A stretch of 64,000 nucleotides of DNA, taken from Senimuribacter sp049852125 (lineage in GTDB: Bacteria > Bacillota > Clostridia > Peptostreptococcales > Anaerovoracaceae). Both the position numbers and the translations under genes were made by a program. Numbering within the stretch: the first letter of the stretch is position 1; each line of letters opens with the position of its first letter. This document shows positions 60,524 to 64,000 of the stretch, piece by piece. Where the stretch lies: NCBI RefSeq assembly GCF_049852125.1, contig NZ_CP187532.1, positions 372,001-436,000 of the forward strand. Reading direction: 5' to 3'. The notes below the pieces were generated by a model, which worked only from the letters and a program-made list of their open reading frames with translations, did no database searches and was not told where the DNA came from.

Positions 60524-60923
60524 ATTTAAGGACAATAGTATAGCTGTAAAGGAGGCATTACAGAAGACATCAATTTCTTTTTTGAATGAAGTATCAGGTG
60601 AAATCATGGCTCAAACGATGAGAAATACACCAGTAGACACAGGACAGCTTAAAGCCTCTTGGGATTATGAAGTCGATGAAAAGAGTCTGAGATCAGTAAT
60701 CGGCAGCCCTCTTGAGAATGCCATCTGGAATGAGTTTGGAACAGGTGAATATGCTCTAAACGGAGATGGCAGAAAAGGGGGATGGTTTTACGAAGACGAA
60801 GAAGGTAAAGGTCATTTTACTCATGGTAAACAACCGAAACGATCGATGTGGACAGCATTCCAATCACTCAAGGGTAAAATAATCAAGTACGCTGAAGAAG
60901 TTTTTTCATCGGGAATGAGGTGA
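60513..60923 (+). CDS. HK97 gp10-like tail-completion protein
   Basis: 136 residues, GTG start inside the end of the head-closure gene. MRNTPVDTGQLKASW and NAIWNEFGTGEYA are the family signatures. Needed at the head-tail joint. Confidence 0.9.
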   Translation: MTVEFKDNSIAVKEALQKTSISFLNEVSGEIMAQTMRNTPVDTGQLKASWDYEVDEKSLRSVIGSPLENAIWNEFGTGEYALNGDGRKGGWFYEDEEGKGHFTHGKQPKRSMWTAFQSLKGKIIKYAEEVFSSGMR

Positions 60924-60925
60924 TT

Positions 60926-61291
60926 ATGCTTGAAACTTTAAACAAAGATATGGAAGCACTTGGCATTAATTATGCTTTTATGGAATGGTGTGCCAATCCA
61001 GTTTATCCTTACTTTGTCGGCGAGTATGCAGAAGATGATCCGCTTACAGAAGATGGAGCGATGGAAAGCACATTCATTTTAACAGGTTTTACCCGTAGAT
61101 CATGGGGAGATTTGGAGAATGTCAAGAATGAAATTCTAAGTTATTACGGAACTACAGGAAAAACAGTCATCACTGATGAAGGGTCAGCGGTGGCTATTTT
61201 TTATGCAGGGAGTCAGCCTGTCCCAACAGGCGATGCAGAACTTAAAAAAATACAGATTAACTTAAAGGTAAAAGAATGGAAGGTGATTTAA
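60926..61291 (+). CDS. Minor tail-completion protein
   Basis: 121 residues from ATG 60926 (GAGGTGATT upstream). Small alpha/beta protein in the tail terminator position; FTRRSWGDLENVKNEIL and the ending INLKVKEW fit the gpU-like group. Last codons reach into the next ribosome site. Confidence 0.72.
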   Translation: MLETLNKDMEALGINYAFMEWCANPVYPYFVGEYAEDDPLTEDGAMESTFILTGFTRRSWGDLENVKNEILSYYGTTGKTVITDEGSAVAIFYAGSQPVPTGDAELKKIQINLKVKEWKVI

Positions 61292-61293
61292 GA

Positions 61294-61893
61294 ATGGCTG
61301 ATTGGAGTGAATTTAAGGTTTCTGGCGTTACAGCAGATACACCTAAAAACATCTGGCTTGGAGCAGGCACGCTGTATAGAGGGCTAAAATATGACAGTGA
61401 AACATCAAAGTGGAGCGGTGAAATCATCGGTGCTACTTCTGGCGGCACGAAGTTATCTATTGTGCCTGAGATTTTGGATGTAGAAGTAGATGGCGTGCTG
61501 GTAAAGGCGAAGGGGCTGGCTCATAAGATTGGTGAGACTGCAACAATCGAAACAAACATGGTGGAAATGTCCACAGATTGGATCAAGTCAACCATCATCG
61601 GTGAATCGGGAACAAGCGAAGATGCACGCTTTGACCTGATTGAATCTAAAGCGCACATCGACGAATCGAATTACATTGAAAACTTCGGATTTGTGGGTTT
61701 CATGACAGATGGCAGACCTGTCGTGATCATATTTGATTATGCACTGTGCACAAGCGGTCTGGAAGCTGAGGGAAAGAATAAGGAGAATTCTGTATTTCCT
61801 GCAACATTTGAGTGCTATGCAAACTTGGCTGAAGGCATGACAGACACACTGCCATATCATATTTATATGGCTAAGGCTGCACCGACAGTATAA
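61294..61893 (+). CDS. Major tail tube protein
   Basis: 199 residues from ATG 61294 (GGAAGGTGATTT upstream). GVTADTPKNIWLGAGTLY, GGTKLSIVPEILDVEVDG and SRN-like mid part show the tail-tube fold with its long central loop. Abundant late structural protein. Confidence 0.85.
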   Translation: MADWSEFKVSGVTADTPKNIWLGAGTLYRGLKYDSETSKWSGEIIGATSGGTKLSIVPEILDVEVDGVLVKAKGLAHKIGETATIETNMVEMSTDWIKSTIIGESGTSEDARFDLIESKAHIDESNYIENFGFVGFMTDGRPVVIIFDYALCTSGLEAEGKNKENSVFPATFECYANLAEGMTDTLPYHIYMAKAAPTV

Positions 61894-61906
61894 GGTGGTG
61901 CTGCAA

Positions 61907-62092
61907 ATGGAATGCAGAGTAAAAACGGCGTTCTATGATAAGTACAATGGGCAGTTTCATGATGATGGAACTGCCTATTTCTGTACAGCAGAACGTTTCT
62001 CAGAAATACAGAATCAGGGCGATTTTCTGGACACAGTAGAACCAGAGCCAGAAATAGAAGAGAAGCCAGCTAAAAAGCGGCTGAAGGAATAG
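61907..62092 (+). CDS. Small tail-region protein
   Basis: 61 residues from ATG 61907 (AAGGTGGTGC upstream). YDKYNGQFHDDGTAY at the N-terminus and a charged tail EPEIEEKPAKKRLKE. Unknown; often lies between tail tube and chaperone genes. Confidence 0.65.
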   Translation: MECRVKTAFYDKYNGQFHDDGTAYFCTAERFSEIQNQGDFLDTVEPEPEIEEKPAKKRLKE

Positions 62093-62107
62093 AAAGGAAT
62101 TTGAACA

Positions 62108-62527
62108 ATGGAAACAACAAACTTACATGTAGTACAGACTGACGAAGAAAAAGCATACACACTAAGAGCATTGGAAGCAAGAGATGTATTTTTGATGTCT
62201 AAAATCATCAGCACCATCGGTATCAACGAGTTCAAAGATGTTGTGCAGTCTGATGCGATTAAAAACGCAATATCTGGTAAAGATGTGACTGACGATGTAG
62301 TAACATCCGTAGGAGTTACTGTGATGCTGGACTTTGCAAATGTCATTCTGGGGAATCTGCCAAAATGCGAAAAGGATATTTACGCATTTTTGTCAGGGCT
62401 GTCTGGAATTGACAAGAAACAAATTGAATCCATGCCGATGAATGCATTCATGGGCATGGTTATTGATGTAATCCAGAAAGAGGAATTCAAGGATTTTATC
62501 GGGGTTGTTTCAAAATTGTTCAAATAG
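62108..62527 (+). CDS. Tail assembly chaperone, first frame (gpG-like)
   Basis: 139 residues. N-terminal TDEEKAYTLRALEARDVFLM, then helical with VTVMLDFANVILGNLP. Equivalent of lambda gpG. Its end overlaps a second frame (-1) that continues into the gpT-like protein; see next entry. Confidence 0.85.
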   Translation: METTNLHVVQTDEEKAYTLRALEARDVFLMSKIISTIGINEFKDVVQSDAIKNAISGKDVTDDVVTSVGVTVMLDFANVILGNLPKCEKDIYAFLSGLSGIDKKQIESMPMNAFMGMVIDVIQKEEFKDFIGVVSKLFK

Positions 62528-62547
62528 ACAGCGGCAAGTTCTGGGAT

Positions 62548-62826
62548 TTGCTATATCAACGGTATAGCAATCCCTTGGAATTGCTGCAGCAGATGCTAAT
62601 GACAGGGCAGCTGTGTGATTTCATTTGCAATTTTGTGAAAATCAGAAACGAAGAGTTGAACGAGAAAACGCAATGGGAGTACTACCTACATAAGGTTTAC
62701 AGTATGTCGTTTGATGATTTCGTTAAAAGCTGCAGTGGCGCAGCACCGTCAGAAGAAGCAGACATGGATAAGATTGAAACAACGATAAAAAATTCTCAAT
62801 CTATACTGGAATCCTTCAGTTTGTAA
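62548..62826 (+). CDS. Tail assembly chaperone, second frame (gpGT-like, by -1 frameshift)
   Basis: The visible start here, TTG 62548, has no ribosome site. The frame is open from 62467, overlapping the end of the first chaperone frame by about 60 bases in the -1 frame. In the overlap, TCA AAA TTG (62510-62518) would let Lys-tRNA slip from AAA to AAA, giving a fusion that continues VQIDSGKFWDLLYQRYSNPLELL. Fusion by frameshift is conserved in siphoviruses; the exact site here is inference. Confidence 0.75.
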   Translation: MLYQRYSNPLELLQQMLMTGQLCDFICNFVKIRNEELNEKTQWEYYLHKVYSMSFDDFVKSCSGAAPSEEADMDKIETTIKNSQSILESFSL

Positions 62827-62838
62827 AGGAGGAAACCA

Positions 62839-64000
62839 ATGGAACTATTTCAGTTGTTCGGAACAATCGCAATAAATAATTCGATTGCGAACAAGGAAAT
62901 TGATGAAACGACAGATAAGGCCGAAAAATCCAGCAGTAAGATTGGAACGGCTTTTAAAAAAATAGGCACTTTGACTGTCAAGGCTATGGCGGCAGCTACA
63001 ACGGCGGCAGCCACAGGTATAGCAGCAATCACCAAAGCGGCAGTATCAGGCTTTGGCGATTATGAACAGCTGGTTGGCGGCGTAGAAACGCTGTTTAAGG
63101 ATAGCGCAGGCAAGGTGCAAGCATACGCAGACAATGCGTATAAAACAGCTGGACTGTCTGCAAATAAATACATGGAGACAGTAACCAGCTTTTCAGCATC
63201 GCTGCTGCAAGGTCTGGGCGGCGATACGGCAAAGGCAGCTGAAGTGGCTGACCTTGCAATTACTGACATGGCCGATAATGCCAACAAAATGGGTACAAGC
63301 ATGGAATCCATACAGGATGCATACCAAGGTTTTGCGAAGCAGAACTATACCATGCTTGACAACCTGAAACTTGGTTATGGCGGCACACAGACTGAAATGA
63401 TACGCCTGATCAATGATTCAGGAATCTTAGAAGAGAAGATTGGCAGTCTGGATAATGTCACATTCGACCAGATGATTCTGGCTATTCATGAGGTGCAGAA
63501 TAATCTGGGCATTACGGGCACAACTGCACTTGAAGCCAGTACAACCATCCAGGGCTCCATAGCAAGTGCAAAGGGCGCATGGGAGAATTTCTTAGTTGGT
63601 CTTGCTGCTGGCGATCAGGACATGAAGCAGCTGACCAAAAATCTGGGCGACAGTCTTTTGACCGTGGGTGACAATCTGATACCACGTATCCAGACCACGC
63701 TTGAAAGTATTGGAACGCTGATTGAAACAATTGTACCGCCTATGCTTCAGAAGCTGCCGTCAATGTTGATGCAGATTTTGCCAAGTCTGTTATCATCAGC
63801 AGTATCAATGGTTAAGTCTATTGGCTCAACGTTGCTGACGGCTTTGCAGAATAATCTGCCGCAGATAATGCAGTCAGGTGCAGATATGATCAACAAGTTG
63901 GGCGAGGGAATCAAAAATAACTTGCCGAACTTAATCAACAATGCGCTTGATATCATTTTAAATCTCACAACCTCGCTTCGGGATAATGCACCACAGTTGA
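62839..64000 (+). CDS. Tail tape measure protein, 3' end outside window
   Basis: 387 codons are open to the right edge. ATG 62839 follows AAAGGAGGAAACC. N-terminal helix (MELFQLFGTIAINNSIANKE), hydrophobic Ala-rich segment (KAMAAATTAAATGIAAIT), then GFGDYEQLVGGVETLF and LQGLGGDTAKAAEVADLAI, the tape-measure core. Sets tail length. Confidence 0.93.
   Translation, partial: MELFQLFGTIAINNSIANKEIDETTDKAEKSSSKIGTAFKKIGTLTVKAMAAATTAAATGIAAITKAAVSGFGDYEQLVGGVETLFKDSAGKVQAYADNAYKTAGLSANKYMETVTSFSASLLQGLGGDTAKAAEVADLAITDMADNANKMGTSMESIQDAYQGFAKQNYTMLDNLKLGYGGTQTEMIRLINDSGILEEKIGSLDNVTFDQMILAIHEVQNNLGITGTTALEASTTIQGSIASAKGAWENFLVGLAAGDQDMKQLTKNLGDSLLTVGDNLIPRIQTTLESIGTLIETIVPPMLQKLPSMLMQILPSLLSSAVSMVKSIGSTLLTALQNNLPQIMQSGADMINKLGEGIKNNLPNLINNALDIILNLTTSLRDNAPQL

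Larger units (their letters stand above)
32450..64000. mobile_element. Prophage integrated at ssrA (right end outside window)
   Basis: Continuous phage genome with standard modular order: integrase and lysogeny genes on the minus strand, then early/recombination/replication, packaging, head, lysis, connector and tail genes on the plus strand. Gene spacing and start/stop overlaps are tight throughout. Siphovirus morphology is inferred from the tail tube, tail chaperone pair and tape measure genes. Most structural genes are intact, but the lysozyme-like gene and the cytosine methyltransferase are damaged. Confidence 0.95.

Overview
The window looks like the chromosome of a strictly anaerobic Gram-positive bacterium (Bacillota, probably Eubacteriales; the mix of pyruvate:ferredoxin oxidoreductase, paired sodium-coupled NSS transporters, a BofA homologue and Firmicutes-style dnaX/ybaB/recR order fits an Anaerovoracaceae-like clostridium, but the genus is not certain). 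It has two parts: host chromosome at 1-32449 and a tmRNA-integrated siphovirus-type prophage from 32450 to beyond the right edge.

Host part. 1-3528: end of an unrecognised gene, ligA and a HypE-like AIR-synthase protein. 3529-5266: a visibly AT-rich insertion with a broken matrixin-type metalloprotease and two small membrane-anchored proteins. 5328-8914: SRP RNA with a consensus promoter, then dnaX, ybaB, recR, a convergent yaaL and bofA. 9082-12609: nifJ, whose promoter is flanked by two copies of a palindrome. 12751-14151: a transglutaminase-like protein. 14209-17276: two paralogous NSS transporters in tandem, one with a single-base frameshift. 17542-18902: a YbaK deacylase and a YitT protein. 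18962-25671: LexA-box promoter, uvrB-uvrA, then nicotinate phosphoribosyltransferase. 25773-31999: a membrane-bound LuxR-type regulator, fructose-bisphosphate aldolase, small unknown proteins, a pseudouridine synthase, three tandem type I signal peptidases and smpB, ending in the tmRNA gene ssrA.

Prophage part (at least 31.5 kb; the right attachment site is outside the window). The integrase is transcribed back toward tmRNA and its 3' end forms the terminator that now follows tmRNA. A lysogeny block (PH-domain protein, two unknowns, ImmA-like peptidase, CI-like repressor) faces a Cro-like early operon. Early genes include a membrane-anchored lysozyme-like gene split by an in-frame stop, a helicase, a DNA methyltransferase, YqaJ exonuclease/RecT recombination, SSB, RusA, a replisome organiser with internal iterons, a helicase loader and a DUF1492 sigma-like protein. 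A regulatory interval at 50216-50465 holds a 10-bp-phased TTGTATA array before the late operon. Late genes run terS, terL, portal, MuF-type head protein with a C-terminal metallopeptidase domain, a small acidic protein, an out-of-place lysis cassette (holin, second membrane protein, amidase), scaffold, major capsid, a HeH-domain protein with perfect 42-bp repeats, connector and tail genes, a probable -1 frameshift pair and the start of the tape measure gene.

Most notable: the MuF-metallopeptidase/small-acidic-protein pair, the phased late-promoter array, the convergent repressor-region promoters, the in-frame TGA in the lysozyme-like gene, the chimeric cytosine methyltransferase, the paired palindromes at nifJ and the frameshifted transporter.
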